A stretch of 64,000 bases of DNA from Rhynchopus sp. YZ270_cl-10 (GCA_964035575.1 OZ037840.1:1798001-1862000); one strand, 5' to 3'; shown: positions 40,869 through 51,288, numbered from the stretch's first letter. Numbers and translations are program-made. The notes: generated from the sequence alone by a model not told the origin.

Positions 40869-42622
40869 ATGCGTGCCTTCCCACGATGTCTCGAAGCCGT
40901 GCTGTCGCTGGACGGGACGCTGAGCTCACAAGAGCAGCATCAGCGGACACTGTTCTTCTGGATGAATATAGCAGCGATGGTGTTTGGGTTGGGCCTTTTG
41001 GGTGTACTCGGCAGGACGATGCATGAACGGTCTGTGGACATTATCGGTTGTGTGTTCTACGCGAGTGCAACGTGCACAGCTGTGCTGTCTGTGCTGTGCA
41101 GGCGGAGGGTGAGCACTCTCCTCGTCGTTACCGTTACCTTGCTGTACGTGGCTGCAGTTCTCTGTTTCAATGTTTCACAGAGATCAATTGGCAGCGCTGT
41201 TGTGTGGTCGAGCCTCATTCTGATGGTGGACTTTCTTCTTGTGATGCAAACGCCACAGTCTTACAGCACCGCTCTTGTCGGCTTCACGTGCCTCTGGCTG
41301 GTGGTGATGTACGTTGAGGAACGTGTACGTTTTGGTGTGCTGGACATGCCTGGCCTAGCACCACAGGAGTCTCGAAGGGCTCACTTCGAATCCTTAACGG
41401 ACTGCACAGAGCTTCCTTGCGCACATGACACAAGTCGTGTACTGGTTTCTTCGCTTTGTCTCTTCCTATTAGATTACATGGCAACACGAGGCTTTGCACG
41501 TGGCATCCTGAAGGAGCAGGCATCAATGGAGCGGACAATCAACGCTGTGCAGGAGATCGCCTCGCTGCTTGCGGGGTACGACGTGGAGAAGGTGGCGGAG
41601 CTGTTGGCAACACATGAACACGAGCTGCCTGAGGGGATGACGACGGCACTGCGGAGTCTTGAGGAGAACCTGCGTGTGTACAAGGCGTACCTCCCACAGA
41701 CGTGTCTGCCGTTTGAACGGAGGAAGTCCCCTTTTGGGCAGGAAGTCAACAGTGATGAGGGTTCCATTTCCTCTGTCGAATCGTTGTCAGCTGTCGTGCA
41801 CGTGAAGACATCGCCGTCATTAGGCCTGTCCCCAACAAAGGCAACACTGCTGACACTGAACATCAAAGACACGTTGCACCGCTTGGAGGAGGACAGTGCA
41901 CGCTTCTCCGACCTGTTCACAACTCTTCTTCTGAAGACGTTGCAGGCAACAGAAGTGCATCGTGGGATGGTGGACGTCTTTGTTGGGGACAGGATCCACT
42001 GCTCTTTCAACACGTCGAAATCATGTGCGTCACACGCAACCTCAGCACTGCACACAGCCGCATTGCTGCTGCGTGATGATGACATTGCACCACATGTGAA
42101 CATGGGAGTTGCGACTGGTAAAATGCTGTGTGGTGACATGGGGTGTGAGGTGATGCGCCGCTTCAGCATGGTGGGTGCGCTTGTGCGTGATGTGAACGTG
42201 CTGGAACGTGCTGGCCGTGTGTTGGGGTACAGTGCTCTTTGCAACCGCCTCTGCTTCAGTGATACTGAGTGCGAACACGAACTGCGCCTGGTTCCTTGCA
42301 AGGTGGAAGTTGATGAGTCCCGTGAGGAGTTGTTGCTGAGTTGGTTGTGCCGAAGGAGCATACACAGAGTGTTGTTTCACAGGATGAGTGGATGTACATG
42401 ATGGAGGGATACAAACAGTGGGAGGAGTACAACACAGCTGTGCGTGGGTACCTGAAGGGTGAGGTGTCTGCTTCTGCTGTGGCAAAAGCGGCACAGAGCA
42501 AGAGCAACACAAAGACCGTCCACAATCTTGGTGATTTGCCTCCACAGTGCGAGGTTCTCCAGCTGTCGGTGCCGACGAAGGATGTGGCTGCTTCTGTGAC
42601 GTCTGTGTGGTCATTTTCTTGA
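40869..42622 (+). pseudogene. Six-span pseudo-cyclase paralog 2, frameshifted near its 3' end
   Basis: From the ATG at 40869 (MRAFPRCLEAVLSLDGTL) the frame encodes the usual six spans, linker, YLPQTCLPF motif and degenerate cyclase domain. Near 42329 one G is missing compared with the copies at 43838-45025 and 45560-47329 (GAGGAGTTG against GAGGAGGTTG). Translation then runs into a stop at 42401, giving 510 residues, while the last 95 or so residues (DEWMYMMEG through SVPTKDVAASV) stay readable in another frame to 42622. The truncated product would keep the membrane part and most of the cyclase-like domain, so residual function is possible. It could also be an assembly error; reads across 42329 would tell. 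The 5' flank matches the next two copies, marking a tandem duplication of about 2.2 kb. Confidence 0.85.
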
Positions 42623-42970
42623 ACACCCATTTTCCAGTGCCGTGTTCATTTCGTATTTTTTTTCGGGACAGGTAGTTTACCCCACTACGTTCCGCCATTG
42701 GCTCGGACAGTCCAAAAAGGTGGGAGAAGAAGAAAACGTATTTTGGATCCCCACCTTTTCCTTTCCACTTTTGAATGAGTGCATTCTCTTACGGTAACTG
42801 TAACCTTCAAAACCCCTTCTTAACATAACATATTATTGCCGTGGTGTATATCTCCTTGATGATTCGGCCACATTGAGTACAGACCCGAATTCTTCCGCCA
42901 TTCCGGTGATCGCCCCACACGAGGCTTTTTTTGTGATCTTTGAACACTCTCATGTAAGGGATAGGGTACA

Positions 42971-43375
42971 ATGTTAATAAAGAAGAACAGTGTCCTCTTA
43001 TGCTGCTCTTGTGAGCTCAGCGTCCCGTCCAGCGACAGCACGGCTTCGAGCCAACGTGGGAAGGCACGCATCGTGGGTGCCAAAGGGGACAAACAAACTA
43101 AAATGTTCTGCACAATGAACAACTTGCAATGAGAGAGGAACCCACCAAGGATGGTATCTGTGTTACAAATACCTGTGTGTGGGGTGTTGCGAGAGAAACA
43201 TGGCTGACTCACCTCTGGCACCTTGAAGCCTATTACGACGCTTGCATCTCTTCCCTTAAACAAGACACGTGTGCCGCCCTGCTTGTCACAGCACAGCTCT
43301 GCAGGGATGTGTACGGCACGACGGTACATATGTCTGTCGTGACCACATGACCAGGCACTGCGGAGAACACTGCAG
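42971..43375 (-). other. Inverted segment within paralog 3
   Basis: Reading the minus strand gives, in order, the shared upstream block (TGCAGTGTTCTCCGCAGTGC, the GACAGACATATG region, the GTGTCTTGTTTAAGGGAAGA block) and then the start codon at about 43071 and about 30 codons. The junction with plus-strand sequence is at about 42970 on the left and 43376 on the right. Confidence 0.85.
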
Positions 43376-45025
43376 GCGATGGTGTTTGTATTTTCCCTTG
43401 TGGGTGTACTCAGCAAAACTATGCATGAGCGGTCTTTGAACATTATCGGTTGTGTGCTTTTCCTGACTGCGTCGTGCACAGCTGTGCTGTCTGTGCTGTG
43501 CAGGCAGAGGCTGAGCAGTCTCCTTGTCGTTACCGTTGTCGCTCTCGACGTGGGTGCGCTTCTTTGTTACGATGTTTCACAGCGAGCGCTGGGCGGCACT
43601 GTGTGGGCGAACATCATTCTGCTGGTGGACTTCCTTCTTGTGATGCAAACGCCACAGCGATACACTATCGCTATTGTCAGCTTCTCGTGCCTTTGGCTGG
43701 TGGTGATGTACGTTGAGGAACGTGTACGTTTTGGTGTGCTGGACATGCCTGGCCTAGCAACACAGGAATCTCGAAGGGCTCACTTTGAATCCTTAATCCT
43801 TAATCCTTAACGGAATGCACAGAACTCCCTTGCGCACATGACAAGACGTATGCTGCTTTCTTCGCTTGCTCTTTTCCTATTTGACTTCATCGCAACACGA
43901 GGCTTTGCACGCACTGTGCTGAAAGAGCAGGCAACAATGCAGCGGACGATCAACGCTGTTCAGGAGATCGCCTCGCTGCTTGCGGGGTACGACGTGGAGC
44001 AGGTGGCGGAGCTGTTGGCAACACATGAACACGAGCTGCCTGAGGGGATGACGACGGCACTGCGGAGGTTGGAGCAGAACCTGCGTGTGTACAAGGCGTA
44101 CCTCCCACAGACGTGTCTGCCGTTTGAACGGAGGATTCTAAAGGAAGTCGACAATGACGAGGGTTCCGTTTCCTCTGTCGAATCGTTGTCAGCTGTCGTG
44201 CACGTTACAACGTCACAGTCATTAGCTCTGTCCTCCGTAAAGGCAACACTGCTGACGCTGAACATCAAAGACACGTTGCACCGCTTGGAGGAGGACAGTG
44301 CACGCTTCTCCGACCTGTTCACAACTCTTCTTCTGAAGACGTTGCAGGCAACAGAAGTGCGTCGTGGGATGGTGGACGTCTTTGTTGGGGACAGGATCCA
44401 CTGCTCGTTCAACACGTCGAAGTCATGTGCGTCACACGCAACCTCAGCACTGCACACGGCCACATTGTTGCTGCGTGATGATGACATTGCACCACATGTG
44501 AATATGGGAGTTGCGACTGGTAAAATGCTGTGTGGTGACATGGGGTGTGAGGTGATGCGCCGCTTCAGCATGGTGGGTGCGCTTGTGCGTGATGTGAACG
44601 TGCTGGAACGTGCTGGCCGTGTGTTGGGGTACAGTGCTCTTTGCAACCGCCTCTGCTTCAGTGATACTGAGTGCGAACACGAACTGCGCCTGGTTCCTTG
44701 CAAGGTGGAAGTTGATGAGTCCCGTGAGGAGGTTGTTGCTGAGTTGGTTGTGCAGAAGGAGCATACACAGAGTGTTGTTTCACAGGATGAGTGGATGTAC
44801 ATGATGGAAGGATACAAACAGTGGGAGGAGTACAACACAGCTGTGCGTGGGTACCTGAAGGGTGAGGTGTCTGCTTCTGCTGTGGCAAAAGCGGCACAGA
44901 GCAAGAGCAACACAAAGACTGTCCACAATCTTGGTGATTTGCCTCCACAGTGCGAGGTTCTCCAGCTGTCGGTGCCGACGAAGGATGTGGCTGCTTCTGT
45001 GACGTCTGTGTGCTCATTTTCTTGA
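42971..45025 (+). pseudogene. Six-span pseudo-cyclase paralog 3, broken by a local inversion
   Basis: The 5' part of the gene (upstream region plus MRAFPRWLEAVLSLDGTL and the following helix) lies on the minus strand in about 42971-43375. The rest continues on the plus strand from about 43376 (FSLVGVLSKTMHERS). So about 405 bp has flipped in place, separating the start codon from the body. In addition, a 14-bp insertion (two extra CCTTAAT units, about 43790-43808) and a 2-bp loss near 43850 introduce a stop. The 3' part (43838-45025) still reads 395 residues with linker, YLPQTCLPF motif and degenerate cyclase domain, and nearly matches paralog 4. No full-length product is expected. Confidence 0.85.
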
Positions 45026-45559
45026 ACACCCATTTTCCAGTGCCGTGTTCTCATTTCGTATTTTATTTTGGGGGTCGTTTACCGCACTACGTTCCGCAAT
45101 GGGCTCGGACAGTCCATAAGAGTTCGAGAAGGAAATCATAAAAGAAACATGAAATGCCAGAGTACCGCCGCCATTCCTGTTATCGCCCCACAGGAGCCTT
45201 CTTTGTGAACTTTGAACGCTCTCATGTAAGGGATACAGGGTACCACCAATGGAGCATCAAACAACCAAAGAGCCGTCCTGCAGTGTTCTACAGTGCCTGG
45301 TCATGTGGTCACGACAGACATATGTACCATCGTCCCTGCAGGGCGGTACACGTGTCTTGTTTAAAGGAAGAGATGCAAGCGTCGTAATAGGCTTCGAGGT
45401 GCCAGAGGTGCGTTAGCCCAGCAAGTAATGTTCTCTCGCAACACCCCACACACACAGGTATTTGTTACACAGAAACCATCCTTGGTGGGTTCCTCTCTCA
45501 CTGCAATTTGTTTATTGTGCAGAACCTTTGTTGCTTTCTAACCAAGCCCTTTGGCAACC

Positions 45560-47329
45560 ATGATGCGTGCCTTCCCACGATACCTCAAAGCCGTGCTGTC
45601 GCTGGACGGGACGCTGAGCTCACAAGAGCAGCAGAAGAGGACACTGTTCTTCTTTATTAACAGTGTGGCGATGTTGTTTGGGTTTTCCCTTGTGGGTATA
45701 CTCAGCAAAACTATGCATGAGCGGTCTTTGAACATTATCGGTTGTGTGCTTTTCCTGACTGCGTCGTGCACAGGTGTGCTGTCTATGCTGTGCAGGCGGA
45801 GGCTGAGCACGCTCCTCGTCGTTACCGTGGCCTGTCTGTACTTTGTTTCAATTCTTTGTTTCGATGTTTCAAAGCGATCTATGGGCGGCACTGTATGGGC
45901 GAACATCGTTCTGATAGTGGACTTCCTTCTTGTGATGCAAACGCCACAGCGATACACTATCGCTCTTGTCGGCATCACGTGCCTTTGGCTGGTGCTGATG
46001 TACATTGAGGAACGTGTACGTTTTGGTGTGCTGGACATGCCTGGCCTAGCAACACAGGAATCTCGAAGGGCTCACTTCGAATCCTTAACGGAATGCACAG
46101 AGCTCCCTTGCGCACATGACAAGAGTCGTATGCTGCTGACTTCGCTTTGCCTCCTGCTCATCGACTTTATCGCAACACGAGGCTTTGCACACAATGTGCT
46201 GAAGGAGCAGGCATCAATGGAGCGGACTATCAACGCTGTGCAGGAGATCGCCTCGCTGCTTGCGGGGTACGACGTGGAGAAGGTGGCGGAGCTGTTGGCA
46301 ACACACGAACACGAGCTGCCTGAGGGGATGACGACGGCACTGCGGAGTCTTGAGGAGAACCTGCGTGTGTACAAGGCGTACCTCCCACAGACGTGTCTGC
46401 CGTTTGAACGGAGGAAGGCCACTTTTTCAAAGGTTTCGCTAGCTTCTTCAAGTGATGTGGGATATAGTAGTACCCCAACTGACAGCTCGTTGTCAACGTC
46501 TGTTTTTCAAATGACGGTACAGCAACAACTGAAACTGTCCTCCGTAATGGCAACACTGCTGACGCTGAACATCAAAGACACGTTGCACCGCTTGGAGGAG
46601 GACAGTGCACGCTTCTCCGACCTGTTCACAACTCTTCTTCTGAAGACGTTGCAAGCAACAGAAGTGCGTCGTGGGATGGTGGACGTCTTTGTTGGGGACA
46701 GGATCCACTGCTCGTTCAACGCGTCGAAGTCATGTGCGTCACACGCAACCTCAGCACTGCACACAGCCACATTGCTGCTGCGTGATGATGACATTGCACC
46801 ACATGTGAACATGGGAGTTGCGACAGGGAAGGTGCTGTGTGGTGACATGGGGTGTGAGGTGATGCGCCGCTTCAGCATGGTGGGTGCGCTTGTGCGTGAT
46901 GTGAACGTGCTGGAACGTGCTGGCCGTGTGTTGGGGTACAGTGCTCTTTGCAACCGCCTCTGCTTCAGTGATGCTGAGTGCGAACACGAACTGCGCCTGG
47001 TTCCTTGCAAGGTGGAAGTTGAGCTGTCCCGTGAGGAGGTTGTTGCTGAGTTGGTTGTGCCGAAGGACGCGCCCAATGTGCCTGAAGCAGAGTGGATGTA
47101 CATGATAGAAGGCAACAAACAGTGGGAGGAGTACAACACAGCTGTGCGTGGGTACCTGAAGGGTGAGGTGTCTGCTTCTGCTGTGGCAAAAGCGGCACAG
47201 AGCAAGAGCAACACAAAGACCGTCCACAATCTTGGTGCTTTGCCTCCACAGTGCGAGGTTCTCCGGCTGTCGGTGCCGACGAAGGATGTGGCTGCTTCTG
47301 TGACGTCAGTGTTGACAGAATACTGTTGA
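45560..47329 (+). CDS. Six-span membrane pseudo-cyclase (paralog 4, intact)
   Basis: 589 residues from the first ATG of MMRAFPRYLKAVLSLDGTL at 45560. Six membrane segments (for example FFFINSVAMLFGFSLVGIL, IIGCVLFLTASCTGVLSML, VWANIVLIVDFLLVMQT) are followed by the helical linker and VYKAYLPQTCLPF. A variable Ser/Thr-rich hinge (about 295-325) and the degenerate cyclase domain come next: LLTLNIKDT, VFVGDRIHCSFN and MRRFSMVGALVRDVNVLERA in place of the metal-Asp and Asn/Arg motifs. The C-terminal 100 residues (EWMYMIEGNKQWEEYNTAVR onward) form a short helical module of the TPR type at most. It is the intact member of the three-copy tandem array. A stem-loop motif begins 50 bases after the stop. 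Regulatory role inferred. Confidence 0.9.
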   Translation: MMRAFPRYLKAVLSLDGTLSSQEQQKRTLFFFINSVAMLFGFSLVGILSKTMHERSLNIIGCVLFLTASCTGVLSMLCRRRLSTLLVVTVACLYFVSILCFDVSKRSMGGTVWANIVLIVDFLLVMQTPQRYTIALVGITCLWLVLMYIEERVRFGVLDMPGLATQESRRAHFESLTECTELPCAHDKSRMLLTSLCLLLIDFIATRGFAHNVLKEQASMERTINAVQEIASLLAGYDVEKVAELLATHEHELPEGMTTALRSLEENLRVYKAYLPQTCLPFERRKATFSKVSLASSSDVGYSSTPTDSSLSTSVFQMTVQQQLKLSSVMATLLTLNIKDTLHRLEEDSARFSDLFTTLLLKTLQATEVRRGMVDVFVGDRIHCSFNASKSCASHATSALHTATLLLRDDDIAPHVNMGVATGKVLCGDMGCEVMRRFSMVGALVRDVNVLERAGRVLGYSALCNRLCFSDAECEHELRLVPCKVEVELSREEVVAELVVPKDAPNVPEAEWMYMIEGNKQWEEYNTAVRGYLKGEVSASAVAKAAQSKSNTKTVHNLGALPPQCEVLRLSVPTKDVAASVTSVLTEYC

Positions 47330-47378
47330 CGTTCACTGCAACACTTTTGATGAGGGTTAGTGGGACGAATATGATCAA

Positions 47379-47416
47379 GGTGACTAAGAACGGGGCTTAG
47401 CTATATTTTATAAACT
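47379..47416 (+). promoter_or_regulatory. 3' stem-loop motif
   Basis: GGTGACTAAGAACGGGGCTT then AGCTATATTTTATAAACTT. The C-G pair next to the loop is lost but CTAAG/CTTAG pairs perfectly. Fifty bases after the stop of paralog 4. Confidence 0.5.
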
Positions 47417-47646
47417 TGCCTTGACACTGCCTCCGTGGATGCTGTTGACAGCTACGGATGGGATAGCAACAGCTACCTACATCAAGGTCTTAACAGACCT
47501 TTCATTTGAGGGCTTTGGTATTTGACGTTACGTTACCTTAACGTAAAAAATTGTTTTATTTACATATTATTTACACAGGATACTCAGCCTGGGTCTTCTT
47601 CATCTCTCGATTGAAAGTATATGAAGATAACGTTTGCGTATGAGAA

Positions 47647-47700
47647 CAATGACGTGGACAGCGTACCAACTAAACAAAAGACGAACAGGTTTTTATTATT
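47647..47700 (+). repeat. Dispersed repeat R1, copy 3
   Basis: ATGACGTGGACAGCGTACCA then ACTAAACAAAAGACGAAC and a T-rich end; close to the copies at 6698-6756 (minus) and 14638-14690. Confidence 0.7.
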
Positions 47701-47973
47701 TTTGTTAACAAACCACCGAATCTCATCTTTCTCCGGGTTTGCGGAAGGAGGGCTGGAGGGATAAAGAAATAAAGAATAAAAATAGGGTATCCTTTGATGC
47801 TTACCCCACACACGTCCCTAAAGAAGACGTTGCGGTGCACGTACCTGTTCACATTCATGCAGTGTTGCAGTGTATGTCTTCCTCCTGGCAGGTCCATCTG
47901 CCTGTGTCTTTTTTCCATCTCTTCTGACCTCACAAACCCACAAATGTAGAAGTCCCCCACATCACACCTAAAC

Positions 47974-49122
47974 ATGGAGGTCACGTTCGAGCACAGTGAG
48001 ACAGGCACCACTGCTGTGGTCGACGTGGGTGAGGAGGAGACGGTTGACTCTCTCCGTGTGCGGGTGTGTGAGGCGCTGGGCCTGCCCACGGGTGCACACC
48101 ACAGCGCGCGGATTGCACTGCACACAGACGACGGGGAGCAGGAGCTGTGTGCCGGCAGCGTGGCGGGGTATGCAGTGACGTCTGCTTCACGTGTTGCTGT
48201 GCACTGCGCACGCCCTGCGTGGAAGCACCAGACGTACGTGAGTGCGAGCATCAACCAGGCAGCCGTGCTCTCTCCCTGCGCGACGCTGCTCTGTGCCGGC
48301 ACAGCGTCTGGCACTGCGCTGTACAACCTTGTCACTGGTGAGCAGGTCGTGCAGTACACAAACGGCACCGGCGCGCCGATGGACTTCATCGCCAGCGACG
48401 AGGCGGCGGCCCGCTGCCAGCAGGACAGCACACAGGTGAAGGTCTTCAGCCCAGCGACGCAGGAAGTGCGTCTCACGCTCTCCTGCGACGGCGACATCAA
48501 CAGCGTCGTGCACACACCATGCGGGCTCGCAGTGTTGACGTCACGCACGCTGCAGTTCTTCTGCGAGGAGTCGGGTGCGGAGTACACGGCACTGAGGCGG
48601 AGCTGTGCAGGTATGTCGAAGCTGCGTGTGGCTCCTGATGCGATGCACTTTGCGGCAGTCCACCTACGTACGCGTGTTGTGCTGCTGGACTCTAGCGGGA
48701 CCACGCTGGCCGAGTTTTCTGCACACGATGCAGCTGTGCGCGTTGTGGTCTTCTCGCCGTGCTCGACACTGCTTGCCTCTGGTGCCGACGACTGCACAGT
48801 AGCCCTCTTCTCAGTTACGTCGTGCACACAGATCCGTCGCTTTGAGTGCGAATCGTACGTACTGAGTTGTGCCTTCTCTCCGTGCGCACGGTACCTCTAT
48901 ACGGGGCTCTGTGGCGGGAGCGTTGGGAAGCACGATGTGCGCGAAGTTGCAGCTGCCACGGGCGAAGGTGGTGAGGACGTCAGTGACAGTGAGCGACACA
49001 GCTACGACCTGCACGGCAACACATGGGCCATGTGCGTGTCGCCCTGTGGAGGCTCGCTTGCGTCGCTTGGTGTCTACAGTGGCGTCTCCAGTGTCATTGT
49101 GTGCGACCCTCAAGTGGCCTAG
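47974..49122 (+). CDS. UBL-like / WD40-like protein (second)
   Basis: 382 residues. Residues 1-80 (MEVTFEHSETGTTAVVDV, ETVDSLRVRVCEALGLPTGA) form the UBL-like domain with the same opening pattern as the gene at 16147. Residues about 88-380 contain WD-like blades: SINQAAVLSPCATLLCAGTA, INSVVHTPCGLAVLTSRTL, VRVVVFSPCSTLLASGADDC, VLSCAFSPCARYLYTGLCGG and a final MCVSPCGGSLASLG. The blades carry the S-P-C-(A/S)-x-x-L-x-(A/S)-G signature strongly but mostly lack the terminal W-D, so the propeller is typical in strand pattern and atypical in motif. No signal or membrane segment. Neighbouring gene 50098 shares the same layout. Likely a scaffold or adaptor; substrate or partner unknown. Confidence 0.82.
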   Translation: MEVTFEHSETGTTAVVDVGEEETVDSLRVRVCEALGLPTGAHHSARIALHTDDGEQELCAGSVAGYAVTSASRVAVHCARPAWKHQTYVSASINQAAVLSPCATLLCAGTASGTALYNLVTGEQVVQYTNGTGAPMDFIASDEAAARCQQDSTQVKVFSPATQEVRLTLSCDGDINSVVHTPCGLAVLTSRTLQFFCEESGAEYTALRRSCAGMSKLRVAPDAMHFAAVHLRTRVVLLDSSGTTLAEFSAHDAAVRVVVFSPCSTLLASGADDCTVALFSVTSCTQIRRFECESYVLSCAFSPCARYLYTGLCGGSVGKHDVREVAAATGEGGEDVSDSERHSYDLHGNTWAMCVSPCGGSLASLGVYSGVSSVIVCDPQVA

Positions 49123-49904
49123 CTGTGACGCAGTGACGTAGGGTGCGAAGAGCATGTGGACGTGTTGTTTTATGGTATCCGATTTTTCTTTTAGCTGACT
49201 AAGTAAGGAACTTCCCGCAAACACGTGTTTCTGCAATGCGAACATATTTTGTGAGAACGACCCAACCGCTACTTCTGCAGGTACAAGGTGGCTTCGCTCT
49301 TCTCAAGGACTCCTCTCTTTTCAGGCGTCCATCTCTTGCTCACCACTGTAGCCTAGTCGAGGGCTGTTTGCTTTCTTGTTTGCACACTTTGCCTCGCTTT
49401 TTTTGTTGTGGTGTATTTTTTTGCCAATTTTTCTGTTGTTTTCCATCATTGATCATTACCTTGTGTCGTCTGATAGGAAACGAACGAACCTCTGTCGCCT
49501 CTTTACGTCTCAGGCTGCTATAGTGGTCCCATGTTACTTCCATTTTTGTGAGACTCAGAGTTCTTTTTTTTTGACAAGGGTACATTTTTACACCCTTTGC
49601 GCACCCTCTCTTCCTTCTTTTTGTCAGAAAAGAATAATATTATGAAATAATTTTTGAAGGTTTTGTTGACGAGTATCAATTAGCCTCTGATGGCCCACAG
49701 GTGGTGTTTGTCGTGAATTTCTCATTTCTCCCCTCCCCCTACCCACTTCTTGCTAGGGGCTGACGTTTTCGACACGTTAATCAGTTTTCGTAGAGATTCA
49801 TGACAAAGGATACGTTTTATCGCATTGCAATATGTGTTCAGCATATTCCAGAAAGTTTTCCGTTTCTTTTTTGTGCCTTTCGCAGACACAATTCATCACC
49901 AATA

Positions 49905-49961
49905 TTGAAAACTTGGTTGTATTAGTGTATCCACCCTAGAGTGTGCTCCACTATATTTTGT
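49905..49961 (-). repeat. Dispersed repeat R2, copy 2
   Basis: Reverse complement of 30981-31039 with about three differences; contains GAGTGTGCTCCACTATATTT on the plus strand. Confidence 0.75.
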
Positions 49962-50065
49962 TTGAACCAAAGTCTCTTTCACTATTCAATCAAAATTAAA
50001 GTGCAAATAAAGTATTTCCCATTCTCAGCAACAACTACCTACCTACCCACACTATTTTCAATTTC

Positions 50066-50067
50066 AG
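50066..50067 (+). promoter_or_regulatory. Probable splice-leader acceptor AG
   Basis: TATTTTCAATTTCAG 30 bases before the ATG at 50098, preceded by a C/T-rich stretch. Confidence 0.45.
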
Positions 50068-50097
50068 AAGCACAAAAAAAAAAATTAGTACAGAAAT

Positions 50098-51288
50098 ATG
50101 GACCTGACTGTCGAATGGGCACCTTCAGGCGAACAGTACGTGCTGGAGGTAGCCTTAGAAGCTGATGTGCTGGACTTAAAGAAGGCTGTCAGCAAAATTT
50201 TGCACGAAACTCTGAAGAGCACAAGCCCACTCCACGTTGTGCCGTCTGCCGAGGGTATTGAGCTTCTGTGGCACGCACCCTGTGGGGAACGCATCACGCT
50301 TGGTGAGGACACAGACAGCCTATCTGGCTGTGCTGTGTCCGGTGGCGACAAGATCACCGCAGACGTGGCACACGCGAAGTGGGCATGTCCGCGAGACTAC
50401 TCCATTGGGACAGGGGTCGACGGGATCTGGAACATCTCGCTGTCACGTTGCGGGCGGTTTTGTGCCCTTGGTCTGTGGACATCCATTCAGATCATGGACC
50501 TGGTGACGGGGCTTGTTGTGCTCTCGGTGCCGACGTGCTCCTTCCGCGTGGCGATGACGGACTTATACGTTGTGGCGCGTGATAACGTGGTGCGCTCGAA
50601 GGCACTTATCATGGACGTTAAGACAGGCGACGTTGTGTCGGAGATGCACAACCATTCGGGAAACATCCTCTCCCTCACGTCGACCAGCTGCAGCTCGTAC
50701 ATCGTAAGCTGTTCGTTGGACAGAACCATCTGTGTGAGTCAGACGACAGGCGAGCTGCTGAACAGAATCGACTGCGACTTTGAGCCCTTTGGTATGACCG
50801 TCTCTTCCTGCAACCTGTGGTTCGCTGTCGGCTTCAGGACTGGTCACGTCAAGCTGTACGAATTCACTCAACCGGAGTGCGAGTTGTCGCACACCTTCAC
50901 TGCGCATGAGAACCAGGTCATCAGCGTTGCCTTCTCGCCGTGTTCGAAGGTGCTTGCGTCAGGTTCAGAGGACAACACTGTGTGCATCTACTCCGTCGCG
51001 GAGCGCATCCAGCTGCGGAAGCTGCTTCACCAAAGCGCGATCTGGTGTGTGCGCTTCACACGCTGCTCGGAGTACATCCTCTCGTCCGTGGGGATGACGA
51101 TACGCCGCCACCACGTGGCCACGGGGGAGAGCCTCGGGCAGCTCAGGCACCACACAAAGAACGTCTGCGCCGTTGCGATATCACCCTGCAACACGTTCTT
51201 CGTCTCAGGTGGCGACGACCTCGTGCTTGTCGTGAGAGACATCAACTCCTTCCCAATCGACGAAAGAGCCGATGGCAACGAGAATTAA
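50098..51288 (+). CDS. UBL-like / WD40 protein (third)
   Basis: 396 residues. UBL-like N-terminus (1-93; MDLTVEWAPSGEQYVLEV, ADVLDLKKAVSKILHE). The propeller (about 105-390) has the clearest WD40 blades of the three: ILSLTSTSCSSYIVSCSLDR, VISVAFSPCSKVLASGSEDN followed by TVCIYSVAERI, and VCAVAISPCNTFFVSGGDDL followed by VLVVRDI. The H-x(n)-S-x-D-x-T pattern of WD repeats is recognisable in the fifth and last blades. No membrane or signal segment. Together with 16147 and 47974 this shows a family that kept the layout while most of the sequence diverged. Predicted cytosolic scaffold. Confidence 0.87.
   Translation: MDLTVEWAPSGEQYVLEVALEADVLDLKKAVSKILHETLKSTSPLHVVPSAEGIELLWHAPCGERITLGEDTDSLSGCAVSGGDKITADVAHAKWACPRDYSIGTGVDGIWNISLSRCGRFCALGLWTSIQIMDLVTGLVVLSVPTCSFRVAMTDLYVVARDNVVRSKALIMDVKTGDVVSEMHNHSGNILSLTSTSCSSYIVSCSLDRTICVSQTTGELLNRIDCDFEPFGMTVSSCNLWFAVGFRTGHVKLYEFTQPECELSHTFTAHENQVISVAFSPCSKVLASGSEDNTVCIYSVAERIQLRKLLHQSAIWCVRFTRCSEYILSSVGMTIRRHHVATGESLGQLRHHTKNVCAVAISPCNTFFVSGGDDLVLVVRDINSFPIDERADGNEN

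Larger units (their letters stand above)
47330..47973. other. Spacer with stem-loop motif and R1
   Basis: No gene. Holds the stem-loop motif (47379-47416) and dispersed repeat R1 (47647-47700). Confidence 0.55.
49123..50097. other. Spacer
   Basis: No gene. Dispersed repeat R2 (minus) at 49905-49961. Ends in CCTACCTACCCAC-type sequence and TTTCAG before the ATG at 50098. Confidence 0.55.
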
